Assembly (NCBI RefSeq): GCF_013032445.1
Contig: NZ_WQCA01000013.1
Coordinates: 1 to 64,000 of the forward strand
DNA from: Ruegeria arenilitoris
GTDB lineage: Bacteria; Pseudomonadota; Alphaproteobacteria; Rhodobacterales; Rhodobacteraceae
DNA: 64,000 bases
Direction of reading: 5' to 3'
The translations under genes were made by a program, and so were the position numbers. The notes beneath the pieces are model-generated. The model was not told the origin of the DNA, searched no databases, and was given only the letters and a program-made list of their open reading frames with translations. Every line of letters starts with the position of its first letter. Positions within the stretch are counted from its first letter, which is position 1. This document shows, piece after piece, positions 1 to 9,592 of the stretch.

Positions 1-87
1 TCTCTCCGAGTGGCGCGGTCTTTGCGCGGAATAAGGGGCAGTCATCCTGTCCTTACAGAGACTGGTTCGCATTTGTCTGGCAGCACC
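1..87 (+). mobile_element. Right end of a decayed IS6-family element
   Basis: Bases 2-34 read LSEWRGLCAE-stop, matching the last codons of the IS6-type transposase copy at 56311-57018 (EWRKLGAA-stop). The following bases up to 87 match the 3' end of that copy, including the terminal repeat TTTGTCTGGCAGCACC (TTTGTCTGACAGCACC in the other copy). The rest of the element lies outside the window to the left. The orientation is the same as the relics at 46.9 kb and 56-57 kb. The match was made by eye, and divergence is clear, so this is an old remnant rather than an active end. Confidence 0.75.
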
Positions 88-245
88 GCAAACGGCAATC
101 TTATCCATAGGAAAAAATTATAACGTTGAAGGTATAATCGATTTTTCTTGAAGAGTTAATCTGTCAAACTGTCAGTACTAATCTGAATGAGAACGCCGCA
201 CGAGAATGGCGAACCAGTCTAACAAATCACCAACAGAGGATGACA

Positions 246-1265
246 ATGAGACACTCAACATCACTTCTAACCGCTCTCGCCATCGGCACGCTGATTGCAA
301 CGGCAGCGGCATCAGAGACAGAACTGACCGTTTACACAGCCGTCGAGGCCGAAGACCTGACCCGATATGCCGAGACGTTTAACCAAAGCAACCCTGATAT
401 CAAAATTAACTGGGTTCGCGACTCGACAGGGATCATTACCGCCAAATTGTTGGCGGAGCGAGACAACCCACAGGCAGACGTCGTTTGGGGGCTGGCGGCC
501 ACGTCGTTGCTGCTGTTGAAATCCGAAGGCATGCTGGAACCCTACGCTCCGGTTGGCGTTGAAGAACTTGATGTGAAGTTTGTTGACGGTGACAATCCTC
601 CGGCCTGGGTTGGCATGGATGCCTGGGTTGCGTCGGTTTGTTACAATACAGTCGAGGCCGAAAAGGCTGGGCTGACGCCGCCAACGTCATGGAAGGACCT
701 TACCGACCCAATGTACAAGGATCAGGTTATCATGCCGAACCCAAACTCATCGGGCACCGGATTCCTTGATGTTTCAAGCTGGCTGCAGTTGTTTGGCGAA
801 GATGGCGGCTGGGAGTATATGGATGCGCTGCACGAAAACATCGCGCGATATACCCATTCGGGTTCGAAGCCCTGCAAACTGGCGGCTGCGGGCGAAATCC
901 CGATCGGTATCTCGTTTGCCTTCCGCGGTGCCAAATCCAAAGCGGACGGCGCCCCGCTTGAAATCATCGTGCCTTCCGAGGGTGTAGGTTGGGACATGGA
1001 AGCAACTGCAATTGTTGCCGGCACCGCAAATCTGGAAGCCGCTCAGAAACTAGTTGATTTCTCGGTCTCCAAAGAGGCCAACGAGATGTACAACAGCGGT
1101 TATGCGGTCGTGGCCTATCCTGGCATCGCAAAGCCGGTCGAGCACTTCCCAGAGGGTCTTCTGGATGCCATGATCGAAAATGATTTTGAGTTTGCCGCCA
1201 ACAATCGCGCGGCGATCCTGAAGGAATGGCAGTCTCGCTATGACGGAAAGTCGGAAGCGAAGTAA
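246..1265 (+). CDS. phnS: 2-aminoethylphosphonate ABC transporter substrate-binding protein
   Basis: Periplasmic binding protein that would deliver 2-aminoethylphosphonate to the PhnT/PhnUV importer. The protein has a Sec signal peptide (MRHSTSLLTALAIGTLIATAAAS, cut near residue 24) and then the type 2 periplasmic fold of the iron/putrescine-like family (ELTVYTAVEAEDL..., WVRDSTGIITAKL). I take the ATG at 246 because GAGG at 236-239 sits six bases ahead of it; the ATG at 240 would have no spacing. The following phnT, fused permease and phnW-phnA-phnY set the substrate; on sequence alone it is one of many Fe/polyamine-type binding proteins. It is the first gene of the transport operon. Confidence 0.85.
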   Translation: MRHSTSLLTALAIGTLIATAAASETELTVYTAVEAEDLTRYAETFNQSNPDIKINWVRDSTGIITAKLLAERDNPQADVVWGLAATSLLLLKSEGMLEPYAPVGVEELDVKFVDGDNPPAWVGMDAWVASVCYNTVEAEKAGLTPPTSWKDLTDPMYKDQVIMPNPNSSGTGFLDVSSWLQLFGEDGGWEYMDALHENIARYTHSGSKPCKLAAAGEIPIGISFAFRGAKSKADGAPLEIIVPSEGVGWDMEATAIVAGTANLEAAQKLVDFSVSKEANEMYNSGYAVVAYPGIAKPVEHFPEGLLDAMIENDFEFAANNRAAILKEWQSRYDGKSEAK

Positions 1266-1382
1266 TCCCGTTAGCAGGAGGAGCGATCATGCCTCTCCTG
1301 CACGCCACACTCTTGTTCCCCAAGATACAACCTACTCACCCGGTTCAGACCGGCCAAGTAAGGCCGTACCCGAGGTGCAGAT

Positions 1383-2513
1383 ATGAGGACCTCTCCCGTG
1401 CTTCAGAAAACACCACCCGGTGAACTGTATCTTAGTATCCAAAACCTGTGGAAAGCCTTCGGCAGCTTTCTTGCACTCAAGGATATTTCGCTGGAAATCA
1501 ACGAAGGCGAGTTTGTCTGCTTTCTGGGCCCGTCAGGCTGTGGAAAAACAACTCTGCTGCGCGCCATTGCAGGTTTGGACCTGCAAACCAAGGGTACGGT
1601 CATGCAGGACGGTATGGACGTGTCCAACTTGCCCCCGTCCGAGCGTGATTTCGGGATTGTATTTCAATCCTATGCGCTGTTTCCCAACCTCACGATTGAA
1701 AAGAACATCGCCTTTGGCCTGGAAAACTCAGGCCACAGCAAGTCTGAAATTGCCGCCCGTGTGAACGAGTTGTTGCATCTGGTTGGCCTTCCCGATCAGG
1801 GTAAGAAATACCCAGCGCAGCTATCGGGTGGACAGCAGCAAAGGATTGCACTTGCGCGCGCGATCGCGTCCAAGCCCGGCTTGTTGCTGCTGGACGAGCC
1901 CCTGTCGGCTCTGGATGCCAAAGTACGTGTACATTTGCGGCACGAAATCAAGGAATTGCAGCGCAAGCTGGGCGTGACCACCGTTATGGTGACCCATGAT
2001 CAGGAAGAGGCGCTGGCCATGGCTGATCGAATCGTGGTCATGAATCACGGAGTTATCGAGCAGGTGGGTTCTCCCACAGAAATCTACCGGGATCCGGCTA
2101 ACCTTTTCGTGGCCGATTTTATCGGTGAAATGAACCAGATTAGGTCTCAAGTTACAAAGGGCGGGCGGTTGAGCGTGGGCGAAAAAACCTTTGCCTGCCT
2201 AAGTCATCAGTTCAACGACGGAACGTCGGTTGTCGCGGCAATTAGGCCGGAAGATGTGATTCCCCATGAAGCTGGGTATCTTGATACCGGTGGCAATCGA
2301 AACTGCATCGATGTCACTCTAGATGAGATGGAATTTCTGGGCTCGTTTTGGCGCTGCCGTTTAAGCAACGAACGGTTTGGGTCATCAGAACTGATTGCTG
2401 ACTTCTCGATCAATGCCGTGCGTCGCCTAGAACTTGAAGAAGGCCGGACCATGGTGATTGAGCTTCCCGAAAATCGCCTGATGGCATTTGATGTTCCGGA
2501 GGTAGAGGCATGA
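1383..2513 (+). CDS. phnT: 2-aminoethylphosphonate ABC transporter ATPase
   Basis: Energises the phosphonate importer. Visible are Walker A GPSGCGKTT (residues 49-57), signature LSGGQ (147-151), Walker B LLLLDEP (167-173) and the switch H in MVTHDQEEAL, followed by a C-terminal TOBE-like extension of about 130 residues that is usual for the Fe/spermidine/phosphonate ATPases. GAGG in GAGGTGCAGAT precedes the ATG. The stop overlaps the start of the permease gene by four bases (ATGA), so the two are translationally coupled. A gap of 117 bases separates it from phnS. Confidence 0.9.
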   Translation: MRTSPVLQKTPPGELYLSIQNLWKAFGSFLALKDISLEINEGEFVCFLGPSGCGKTTLLRAIAGLDLQTKGTVMQDGMDVSNLPPSERDFGIVFQSYALFPNLTIEKNIAFGLENSGHSKSEIAARVNELLHLVGLPDQGKKYPAQLSGGQQQRIALARAIASKPGLLLLDEPLSALDAKVRVHLRHEIKELQRKLGVTTVMVTHDQEEALAMADRIVVMNHGVIEQVGSPTEIYRDPANLFVADFIGEMNQIRSQVTKGGRLSVGEKTFACLSHQFNDGTSVVAAIRPEDVIPHEAGYLDTGGNRNCIDVTLDEMEFLGSFWRCRLSNERFGSSELIADFSINAVRRLELEEGRTMVIELPENRLMAFDVPEVEA

Positions 2514-4531
2514 GCTCGATCTCTACCAACAGCGATACCCTGCCCCCTGGTCCCAGCATCAAGCCAAAGCTCAGCCGCGATGACATCTTGATGCGCGGCA
2601 GCATGATGGTCATCGTGCTCTATCTAATCGTGACCTTGGCGCTGCCGCTTTACACAATGCTCTCCAAGTCATTTTCAACCTATCGGGTGGAGCTGTCCCA
2701 ATACGAGTTTCAGGTCAGCGATGAAGCAGGCGTTTATGACGGGTCGATCCTGTCTGGAGATGCGCTGAACCAGCAAACCGAGGTGTTCGCTGACACCGAT
2801 CTTGTGACTGGCTCGGATGGGCGTCTCCCGGTGACAGGATTGTTCCCGGAGTTCAGCTTCCGCAGCCCGGTCATGTACCAGATCCGCAACACAAGCGACA
2901 CTGGGCGCTTTCTGGTCGGATCAACTCTGCAGGACGACACCGACTGGATCGAGCTTGATTCCAACACGTTCCGTCGCGTTCAGCTGCGGCCCGTTCAATC
3001 ACGGGGTCTGGACAACTTTGTAAACTATTTCTCGACGCCTGCGCTGTTCAATTCGATCAAGAACTCGCTTTGGATATCTGTTGTAAGCACCATTGTGACG
3101 GTAACGCTGGCCTTTTGGTTCGCCTATGCGCTCAATCGCAGCTGTATGCGGTTCAAGGGTGTCTTTCGTCTGATTGCGATGGCACCGATCCTTGTCCCCT
3201 CGCTTTTGCCGGGTATCGCCTTGGTATACCTGTTCGGCAATCAGGGTATGATCAAGGAGCTGTTGTTCGGGGCTAGCATCTATGGCCCGATCGGTATTGT
3301 GATCGGATCGGTCTTTTTCACCTTTCCTCACGCCTTCCTGATTATTTCAACAGCGTTGGCAATCTCGGATGCGCGGCTTTACGAGGCTGCCGCAAGCCTG
3401 CGATCGACCCCATGGCGCACATTCTGGACGGTCACCGTTCCGGGTGCTCGCTACGGTCTGATTTCTGCTTCCTTTGTGGTTTTCAATCTGGTGATCACCG
3501 ATTTCGGCCTGCCCAAAGTCATCGGTGGTCAGTTCAACGTGCTTGCGGTGGATATCTACAAACAGGTGATCGGCCAGCAGAATTTTGAGATGGGCGCGGT
3601 TGTATCCGTGGTTCTGGTGATCCCTGCAATCCTAGCCTTTGCCATCGACCGGATGGTCCAGTCCAAACAGGTTGCGCTGCTGTCCGCGCGGTCAGTGCCG
3701 TATCAGGCAACCCCTAACCCGAAAGCAGACCGACTGTTCCTGATCTATTGCAGCCTGATCGGCCTTTTCATCGTCGGCCTTTTAGTGGTGTGCCAATTTG
3801 CGGCGCTGATCAAGTTCTGGCCCTATGACCTGAGCCTAAGCCTGCGGAACTATCAGTTCGACAAGATGGATGGCGGTGGATGGGGATCGTATTTCAATTC
3901 GATCCGGTTGGCCTTGCTGACCGCAGTAATAGGCACCACCGTTGTTTTCTTCGGTGCCTATTTGGTTGAAAAATCGCAAGGGTTCCGCACCGGAAGGTCG
4001 ATCTTTCAGATGTTCGCGATGTTGCCGATGGCAATTCCTGGTATGGTGCTGGGGCTTTCCTACATCTTCTTCTTCAACAACCCTTCAAACCCCTTGAACG
4101 GTATCTACGGCACCATGGCAATACTGGTGATCTGTACAGTGACGCACTTTTACACTGTATCGCACCTGACGGCGGTGACCGCGCTGAAACAAATGGACCG
4201 CGAATTCGAGTCAGTTTCGGCCTCGCTCAAACAGCCAACGATGAAACTGTTTGCGCGTGTTACGGTTCCAGTCTGTTTGCCAGCAGTTTTGGACATATCC
4301 ATTTATCTGTTCGTCAATGCAATGACGACTGTGTCAGCGGTCGTGTTCCTCTACTCGCCTAAAACGACGCTCGCGTCTATCGCAGTACTGAACATGGATG
4401 ATGCCGGGGATATTGCACCGGCTGCGGCGATGGGCATGATGATCTTTTACACCAATGCTGCGGCCCGGATCATTCACCTGATTGCGTCTAAAGGGATATT
4501 AAAACGCACTCAGGCCTGGCGCAGTCGCTGA
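2510..4531 (+). CDS. Fused 2-aminoethylphosphonate ABC transporter permease (PhnU-PhnV type)
   Basis: One polypeptide carries two BinT-type permease halves, each with about six membrane segments and its own ATPase-docking loop (ARLYEAAASLRSTPWRTF around residue 290; EFESVSASLKQPTMKLF around 565). Fused permeases are known for the PhnT-associated importer. At 673 residues this one looks longer than usual for the family (about 550-580 from memory). The extra length is a polar stretch between the first segment (about 31-50) and the next (about 185), probably a periplasmic domain. It closes the transport operon and is followed directly by a terminator hairpin. Confidence 0.85.
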   Translation: MSSISTNSDTLPPGPSIKPKLSRDDILMRGSMMVIVLYLIVTLALPLYTMLSKSFSTYRVELSQYEFQVSDEAGVYDGSILSGDALNQQTEVFADTDLVTGSDGRLPVTGLFPEFSFRSPVMYQIRNTSDTGRFLVGSTLQDDTDWIELDSNTFRRVQLRPVQSRGLDNFVNYFSTPALFNSIKNSLWISVVSTIVTVTLAFWFAYALNRSCMRFKGVFRLIAMAPILVPSLLPGIALVYLFGNQGMIKELLFGASIYGPIGIVIGSVFFTFPHAFLIISTALAISDARLYEAAASLRSTPWRTFWTVTVPGARYGLISASFVVFNLVITDFGLPKVIGGQFNVLAVDIYKQVIGQQNFEMGAVVSVVLVIPAILAFAIDRMVQSKQVALLSARSVPYQATPNPKADRLFLIYCSLIGLFIVGLLVVCQFAALIKFWPYDLSLSLRNYQFDKMDGGGWGSYFNSIRLALLTAVIGTTVVFFGAYLVEKSQGFRTGRSIFQMFAMLPMAIPGMVLGLSYIFFFNNPSNPLNGIYGTMAILVICTVTHFYTVSHLTAVTALKQMDREFESVSASLKQPTMKLFARVTVPVCLPAVLDISIYLFVNAMTTVSAVVFLYSPKTTLASIAVLNMDDAGDIAPAAAMGMMIFYTNAAARIIHLIASKGILKRTQAWRSR

Positions 4532-4554
4532 CGGCCACTCCTGCTGATACCAAG

Positions 4555-4584
4555 CCCCGCCAATCAATCGTTGGCGGGGTTTTC
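4555..4584 (+). terminator. Rho-independent terminator after the phosphonate importer operon
   Basis: CCCCGCCAA, a seven-base loop, TTGGCGGGG, then TTTTC. The stem contains the stop codon of the convergent lysR gene, so the last four codons of that gene form one arm. The T-run lies on the plus strand, so it ends the phnS-phnT-permease transcript; on the minus strand the hairpin is not followed by a good T-run. Confidence 0.8.
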
Positions 4585-5448
4585 TTCCAAGGTACGTTGC
4601 GCAAACTCTGTGAAGGCGCGGATGATTTTCACTTCGCGCCTCTGAGACAGCGATATAATGCTCTCGCCCATCTGCAGGTTGATGCCTTTAAGCTTGATTT
4701 GTCGGAGACGGTCATCATGACCATATTCCGCCTGCGAGACAAAACCAATACCTGCGCCCGAGGCCACAAGTTCCCGTATCGCTTCGCGCCCCTCAGCTAC
4801 AATCGCGGGTTTCAATGTTATCCCGTGTTTTTTGGCCTCGTCTTCAAGTTTCTGGCGCGTTTTTGATCCCGTCTCGCGGAAAATTAACGGTAGATTTGAC
4901 AGCTCTTCTAGAGACAGTGTCGGCTTCGACGCCAAAAGAACACCCTGTGCGGCAAAGGCCACGATCTCTGTGGAACCAAGACTTAAGACATCCATATCCT
5001 TGCCGGGAGACAGGCTGCCCACTACGCCAATTTCCGCGTTATAAGCCCTGAGTTCTTCCAGGATCTCTTCGCTATTCCCCGAGCGTACGGTGATCGTGAC
5101 ATTCGGGTTTTTCTTTTGAAAAGGTCCCAGAAAGGCTGTCATGTGGTATGCAGAGTCGGCGATGATGCGCAACTCTCCATCGACCACGGCCTTGGTCTCG
5201 GATAGGTAGTCTTCGATCTGACCTTCGATCTCGAAGTATTGCTTCGTATATCGATAAAGCTGCTCACCGTCGGGTGTCAAAGTTACACGTTTGCGCTCAC
5301 GTTGGAACAACAGCAGATCATGATCCTGTTCCAGCTTTCGCACCTGTTCCGAAATTGCCGGCTGCGTCAGAAAAAGAGCCTCTGCAGCACGCGAAAATCC
5401 CCCATGCTTGGCTACAAAATGAAAGGCTTTGAGCTGGCTGTGTCGCAT
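4564..5448 (-). CDS. LysR-family regulator of the phosphonate genes
   Basis: Complete 294-residue LysR regulator: winged helix-turn-helix at about residues 1-60 (FHFVAKHGGFSRAAEALFLTQPAISEQVRKLE) and a type 2 periplasmic-fold effector domain (ELRIIADSAYHMTAFLGPF...). It is divergent from phnW and convergent with the importer operon, so it sits between the two halves of the pathway and most likely controls both. Its effector would be expected to be 2-aminoethylphosphonate or a breakdown product; that is inference from position. Confidence 0.85.
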   Translation of the reverse strand: MRHSQLKAFHFVAKHGGFSRAAEALFLTQPAISEQVRKLEQDHDLLLFQRERKRVTLTPDGEQLYRYTKQYFEIEGQIEDYLSETKAVVDGELRIIADSAYHMTAFLGPFQKKNPNVTITVRSGNSEEILEELRAYNAEIGVVGSLSPGKDMDVLSLGSTEIVAFAAQGVLLASKPTLSLEELSNLPLIFRETGSKTRQKLEDEAKKHGITLKPAIVAEGREAIRELVASGAGIGFVSQAEYGHDDRLRQIKLKGINLQMGESIISLSQRREVKIIRAFTEFAQRTLEENPAND

Positions 5449-5491
5449 AGCAGTACTCCAAGATTAGATCATAGGCTGCGCTTATAATTGG

Positions 5492-5506
5492 ATTGATATT
5501 TGCAAT
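5492..5506. promoter_or_regulatory. Candidate LysR operator between lysR and phnW
   Basis: ATTGATATTTGCAAT is an imperfect dyad with the T-N11-A layout that LysR regulators bind. It lies in the 119-base gap between the divergent lysR (start 5448) and phnW (start 5568). The gap is AT-rich compared with the genes around it. The assignment rests on layout alone. Confidence 0.45.
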
Positions 5507-5567
5507 TTCACATATAGCAACACTTGCTGCAATTGTGTTCTTGAGAATACCTTTCTGGAGCTAGGTT

Positions 5568-6755
5568 ATGACACCTTCCAATCCCAAAATCGAACAACCG
5601 CGCCTCGGTGAACCTTACCTTCTGACACCCGGACCTTTGACGACATCACATGCGGTAAAAGAAGCTATGTTAAAGGATTGGGGCAGTTGGGATGATGACT
5701 TTCGCGCCATGACGCAAGAGGTGCGGACAAGCCTGCTGGCGCTATTGGGTGAGGGCGCCGATGATTTTGACTGCGTCCCGATGCAGGGCAGTGGTTCGTT
5801 TTCGGTTGAAGCGATGCTTGCATCATTCATTCCGCGCGATGGCAAAGCGCTGGTGCTGGCGAACGGAGCGTATGGCCAGCGTTCGGCGCAAACGCTGGTG
5901 TATCTGGGGCGCGATCATGTGGTGCTGGACAAGGGTGATTACCTGCCCCCCCGGGGAAACGAAGTGGCAGAAATTCTGGCTAAAGATCCTGCGATCACCC
6001 ATGTAATAGCGATCCATTGCGAAACCTCATCGGGCATTCTGAACCCCGTCGAAGAGATTTCCGAAGCGACCTATGCCGCCGGGCGTAAGCTTCTGATTGA
6101 CTCGATGTCAGCGTTCGGTGCGATCGAGTTAAAGCCAAGCGAGGTCAGGTATGAGGCGATGGTGTCCTCGGCCAACAAATGCATCGAAGGCGTGCCCGGA
6201 TTCGGTTTTATCGTCGCCCGAAAATCCGAGCTTGAGGCTGCGGAGGGCAACAGCCACTCGCTGAGCCTGGACGTGCACGCGCAATGGGTGCATATGAACA
6301 AGACAGGTCAGTGGCGGTTCACCCCTCCGACCCATGTGGTGGCGGCGTTCATCGAGGCACTCAGGGCGCATTCCGCCGAAGGAGGCGTTCTGGGCCGTGG
6401 CGAGCGCTATACCCGCAACCGTGATGTCATGGTCGCCGGAATGCGCGAACTGGGCTTTGAAACACTGCTCGACAATCGCTGGCTCAGCCCAATTATCGTC
6501 ACCTTTTTCTGCCCGGCGGACGAGAATTTCGTATTCGATCAGTTCTACACCCTTATGAAATCCAAGGGTTTCATCATCTACCCAGGTAAGCTGACGGTGG
6601 TCGACAGTTTTCGCGTCGGATGTATCGGTCAAATGGATGAACACGTCATGCGCAAAGTTGTAAACGCAGCAAAAGAATCACTGGAGGAGATGGGTGTCAC
6701 AAGCGCTGCCCCCCCCCTCCGGGCATTGGAAGAACGCGCCAAACTGGCAGCTTAA
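5568..6755 (+). CDS. phnW: 2-aminoethylphosphonate--pyruvate transaminase
   Basis: Pyridoxal-phosphate class V aminotransferase that moves the amino group of 2-aminoethylphosphonate to pyruvate, giving phosphonoacetaldehyde and alanine. The family opening LLTPGPLTTSHAVK, the motif DWGSWDDDF and the cofactor lysine in SSANKCIEG (Lys204) are present. It is about 25 residues longer than typical PhnW, with an N-terminal extension before EPYLLTPGP and a C-terminal tail. It is the first gene of a catabolic operon with phnA (20-base gap) and phnY, which together replace PhnX phosphonatase. Start supported by TGGAG ahead of the ATG. Confidence 0.93.
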   Translation: MTPSNPKIEQPRLGEPYLLTPGPLTTSHAVKEAMLKDWGSWDDDFRAMTQEVRTSLLALLGEGADDFDCVPMQGSGSFSVEAMLASFIPRDGKALVLANGAYGQRSAQTLVYLGRDHVVLDKGDYLPPRGNEVAEILAKDPAITHVIAIHCETSSGILNPVEEISEATYAAGRKLLIDSMSAFGAIELKPSEVRYEAMVSSANKCIEGVPGFGFIVARKSELEAAEGNSHSLSLDVHAQWVHMNKTGQWRFTPPTHVVAAFIEALRAHSAEGGVLGRGERYTRNRDVMVAGMRELGFETLLDNRWLSPIIVTFFCPADENFVFDQFYTLMKSKGFIIYPGKLTVVDSFRVGCIGQMDEHVMRKVVNAAKESLEEMGVTSAAPPLRALEERAKLAA

Positions 6756-6775
6756 CTATCAAGGAACAAAATAAG

Positions 6776-8020
6776 ATGACCATCCAAACACCAGTTGAAG
6801 CAAACGAACGCGTCTATCCGACGCCGAAAGTACCCGCAATCGCCATCTGCCTTGATGGATGCGAGCCGGAGTACCTGGAAGTCGCAATAGCCAAGGGTCT
6901 GATGCCCAACCTTAAGCGGATGCGCGAGACCGGTACCGACCGGTTGGCCCATTCCGTGATCCCCTCCTTCACCAATCCCAATAACCTGTCGATTGCCACC
7001 GGCCGCCCACCCATCGTGCATGGTATCTGCGGCAACTATCTGATCGACCCCGACAGCGGCGAAGAGGTCATGATGAACGACGTGCGTTTCCTGCGCGCGC
7101 CGACCATTTTCTCGCAATTCTACGATGCTGGTTTCCGCGTAGCCATGGTTACCGCCAAGGACAAGCTGCGCGCCTTGCTCGGTGCCGGCTTAAAATTTGA
7201 CGAAGGTCGAGCCGTTGCCTTTTCTTCGGAACGCTCAGGCGAGACGACTTTAGCCGAACACGGGATCGAAAATGCAAGCAAATGGCTGGGCATAGGCGTC
7301 CCTGAGGTCTATTCGGCCGAATTGTCTGAGTTTGTATTCGCCGCTGGCGTCAAGCTATTGAAAGAGTTCAAGCCCGACGTGATGTATCTTTCGACTACGG
7401 ACTATATTCAGCACAAGTTCGCCCCCGAACAGCAGGGTGCGCTTGATTTCTATGCCATGTTTGACCGGTATTTGGGCGAGCTTGACGAGCTGGGTGCCGC
7501 CATCGTTGTGACCGCCGATCATGGCATGAAGCCAAAACACCTGGCTGATGGTTCCCCCGCTGTTATCTACGTACAGGATCTGATGGACAAATGGCTTGGT
7601 AAGGACGCGGCGCGCGTCATCCTACCGATTACCGACCCGTACGTGGTGCATCACGGTGCGTTGGGCTCGTTCGCGACGGCCTATCTGCCCGAGGGCGCAG
7701 ATCAGAACGACATCATTACCAAACTCAGGGCAACCGAGGGAATAACCCATGTACTGACCAAGGCCGAAGCCATTGCGCAATTCGAGCTGCCGGGCGACCG
7801 GATTGGCGACATCGTGATGGTTTCTGGTGAGAATATCTGCATTGGCACATCCGAGCACCGCCATGATCTAGCGGCCCTGAAAGAACCGCTGCGCAGCCAT
7901 GGCGGTTTGACTGAACAAGAGGTTCCGTTCATCGTAAACCGTGTCATTGACCTGCCGAACCAGCCGGTTTTGCGCAACTTCGACGCCTTTTTCTACGCAA
8001 CCACAGCGGCGGCACAGTAA
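6776..8020 (+). CDS. phnA: Phosphonoacetate hydrolase
   Basis: Alkaline-phosphatase-superfamily enzyme that cleaves the C-P bond of phosphonoacetate to acetate and phosphate, using two zinc ions. The metal-binding opening ICLDGCEPEYLE, the nucleophile threonine in IPSFTNPNN (Thr66), TTDYIQHKF, TADHGMKPK and the late metal histidine in SHGGLTEQEVPF are all in place. Length of 414 residues is normal for the family. It is the last of the three carbon-phosphorus steps encoded here and sits only three bases ahead of phnY. No exported signal, so it acts in the cytoplasm. Confidence 0.93.
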   Translation: MTIQTPVEANERVYPTPKVPAIAICLDGCEPEYLEVAIAKGLMPNLKRMRETGTDRLAHSVIPSFTNPNNLSIATGRPPIVHGICGNYLIDPDSGEEVMMNDVRFLRAPTIFSQFYDAGFRVAMVTAKDKLRALLGAGLKFDEGRAVAFSSERSGETTLAEHGIENASKWLGIGVPEVYSAELSEFVFAAGVKLLKEFKPDVMYLSTTDYIQHKFAPEQQGALDFYAMFDRYLGELDELGAAIVVTADHGMKPKHLADGSPAVIYVQDLMDKWLGKDAARVILPITDPYVVHHGALGSFATAYLPEGADQNDIITKLRATEGITHVLTKAEAIAQFELPGDRIGDIVMVSGENICIGTSEHRHDLAALKEPLRSHGGLTEQEVPFIVNRVIDLPNQPVLRNFDAFFYATTAAAQ

Positions 8021-8023
8021 GTC

Positions 8024-9487
8024 ATGAAAAATCAAGCCATGTCGAACATCGAAATACGAAACGAAGGGATGCGGATCGGTGGTAAAGTTGTCTTCACTGA
8101 CGAAACCGTTCCGGTACTCTATCCCTATACCAATGAGGTGGTGGGTCATGTCCCGGCCGGAACCGCTGAACATGCACGCAGGGCCTTCGAGATTGCGGCA
8201 AACTACAAGCCGAAACTCACCCGGTACGAACGCAGCCAGATCCTGCAGCGCGCGGGAGAGCTGATCGGAGAAAAACGTGAGTATCTGGCCAAATGGCTGA
8301 CGCTGGAACTTGGCATCTGCCATCAGCACGCAATCTATGAAACCAAGCGCGCGCAGGACGTCTATCAGTTTGCCGCCGCAGAAGCGCTGAAAGACGACGG
8401 CGAGATATTTTCGTGCGATCTGACCCACAACGGCAAGGCCCGCAAAATCTTTACCAAGCGCGAGCCGGTGAACGCGATCAGCGCGATCACCCCGTTCAAC
8501 CACCCGCTGAACATGGTCAGCCACAAAATTGCTCCATCTATTGCGACCAACAATTGCATGGTCTGCAAACCGACGGAGCTGACTCCGCTGACGGCACTTA
8601 CGCTAGCTGACATTCTGTATGAGGCGGGATTGCCTCCTGAAATGTTCCAGGTTGTCACCGGCTGGCCCGGTGACATCGGTGATGAAATGATCACCAATGA
8701 CCACATCGATATCATCACATTCACCGGCGGTGTACCGGTCGGCAAGATGATTGCCGAAAAGGGCGTCTATAAGCGCCAGGCGCTGGAACTTGGCGGCAAC
8801 GATCCTCTGATTGTGCTTAACGACCTCAGCGACGCCGATCTGGACAAGGCGGCCACGATTGCAGTTGCAGGCGCGACTGGCAATTCCGGCCAGCGCTGCA
8901 CAGCGGTCAAGCGCATATTGGTGCAGGAAAGTGTGGCGGACAAGTTTGTGCCGCTGGTGCTGGAGAAAGCCAAAAAGATCAAGTTTGGCGATCCGCAGGA
9001 CCCGGAAACCGAACTGGGTTGTGTGATCCACGACAAGGCGGCGGAAGTTTTTGAGAACCGCGTCTATCAAGCTGAGAAAGAGGGGGCAGAAATCCTCTAC
9101 CACCCAGGTCGTCAGGGCGCGCTGCTGCCACCTATCGTGGTCGACAAAGTGCCCCATGACAGCGAATTGGTGATGGAGGAAACCTTTGGCCCGATCGTTC
9201 CCATCGTGCGTGTGCCCGACAATGATGAAGAGGTGATGGCGATCTCAAATTCGACCGAGTTTGGCCTTTCGTCGGGTGTATGTACCAATGATCTGAATCG
9301 CGCGATTGCTTATATCAACGGGCTGGACGTGGGCACCTGCAACATCTGGGAGCAACCGGGTTACCGAATCGAGATGTCCCCATTTGGCGGCATCAAGGAC
9401 AGCGGCAACGGCGTGAAAGAAGGTGTTATCGAAGCGATGAAATTCTTCACCAACGTCAAAACCTATTCACTTCCCTGGCCTGACTGA
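8024..9487 (+). CDS. phnY: Phosphonoacetaldehyde dehydrogenase
   Basis: NAD-dependent aldehyde dehydrogenase that oxidises phosphonoacetaldehyde to phosphonoacetate. Family features are the cofactor-loop asparagine in [22 protein letters not shown], the general base in LELGGNDP, catalytic Cys292 in [11 protein letters not shown] and [11 protein letters not shown]. Residue length 487 matches characterised PhnY. Its position between phnA and the PbfA-type gene gives the substrate; ALDH sequence alone would not. The start at 8024 has no strong Shine-Dalgarno sequence and may depend on coupling to phnA; an ATG at 8039 is possible. Confidence 0.92.
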   Translation: MKNQAMSNIEIRNEGMRIGGKVVFTDETVPVLYPYTNEVVGHVPAGTAEHARRAFEIAANYKPKLTRYERSQILQRAGELIGEKREYLAKWLTLELGICHQHAIYETKRAQDVYQFAAAEALKDDGEIFSCDLTHNGKARKIFTKREPVNAISAITPFNHPLNMVSHKIAPSIATNNCMVCKPTELTPLTALTLADILYEAGLPPEMFQVVTGWPGDIGDEMITNDHIDIITFTGGVPVGKMIAEKGVYKRQALELGGNDPLIVLNDLSDADLDKAATIAVAGATGNSGQRCTAVKRILVQESVADKFVPLVLEKAKKIKFGDPQDPETELGCVIHDKAAEVFENRVYQAEKEGAEILYHPGRQGALLPPIVVDKVPHDSELVMEETFGPIVPIVRVPDNDEEVMAISNSTEFGLSSGVCTNDLNRAIAYINGLDVGTCNIWEQPGYRIEMSPFGGIKDSGNGVKEGVIEAMKFFTNVKTYSLPWPD

Positions 9488-9494
9488 AATTCCT

Positions 9495-9568
9495 GCTCTT
9501 CCCGTTAGCGGAAAGAGCTTCAGAAATCCTCACCGGAATTAGCGGACTTTTCGGGGTCCGCACCTTTT
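9495..9568 (+). terminator. Two hairpins between phnY and the PbfA-type gene
   Basis: Two stems lie in the 105-base gap: GCTCTT/AAGAGC (9495-9518) and GCGGAC/GTCCGC (9542-9561), the latter followed by ACCTTTT. The second resembles a weak intrinsic terminator. It may lower transcription into the downstream lyase gene, or separate it as its own unit. Confidence 0.5.
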
Positions 9569-9592
9569 AATAAGCGACAACGAGGAGCGGCA

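Noticed and set aside
133-138. TATAAT as a -10 box of the phnS promoter
   Set aside because: No -35 sequence lies 16-18 bases upstream; the match is expected by chance in this AT-rich stretch.
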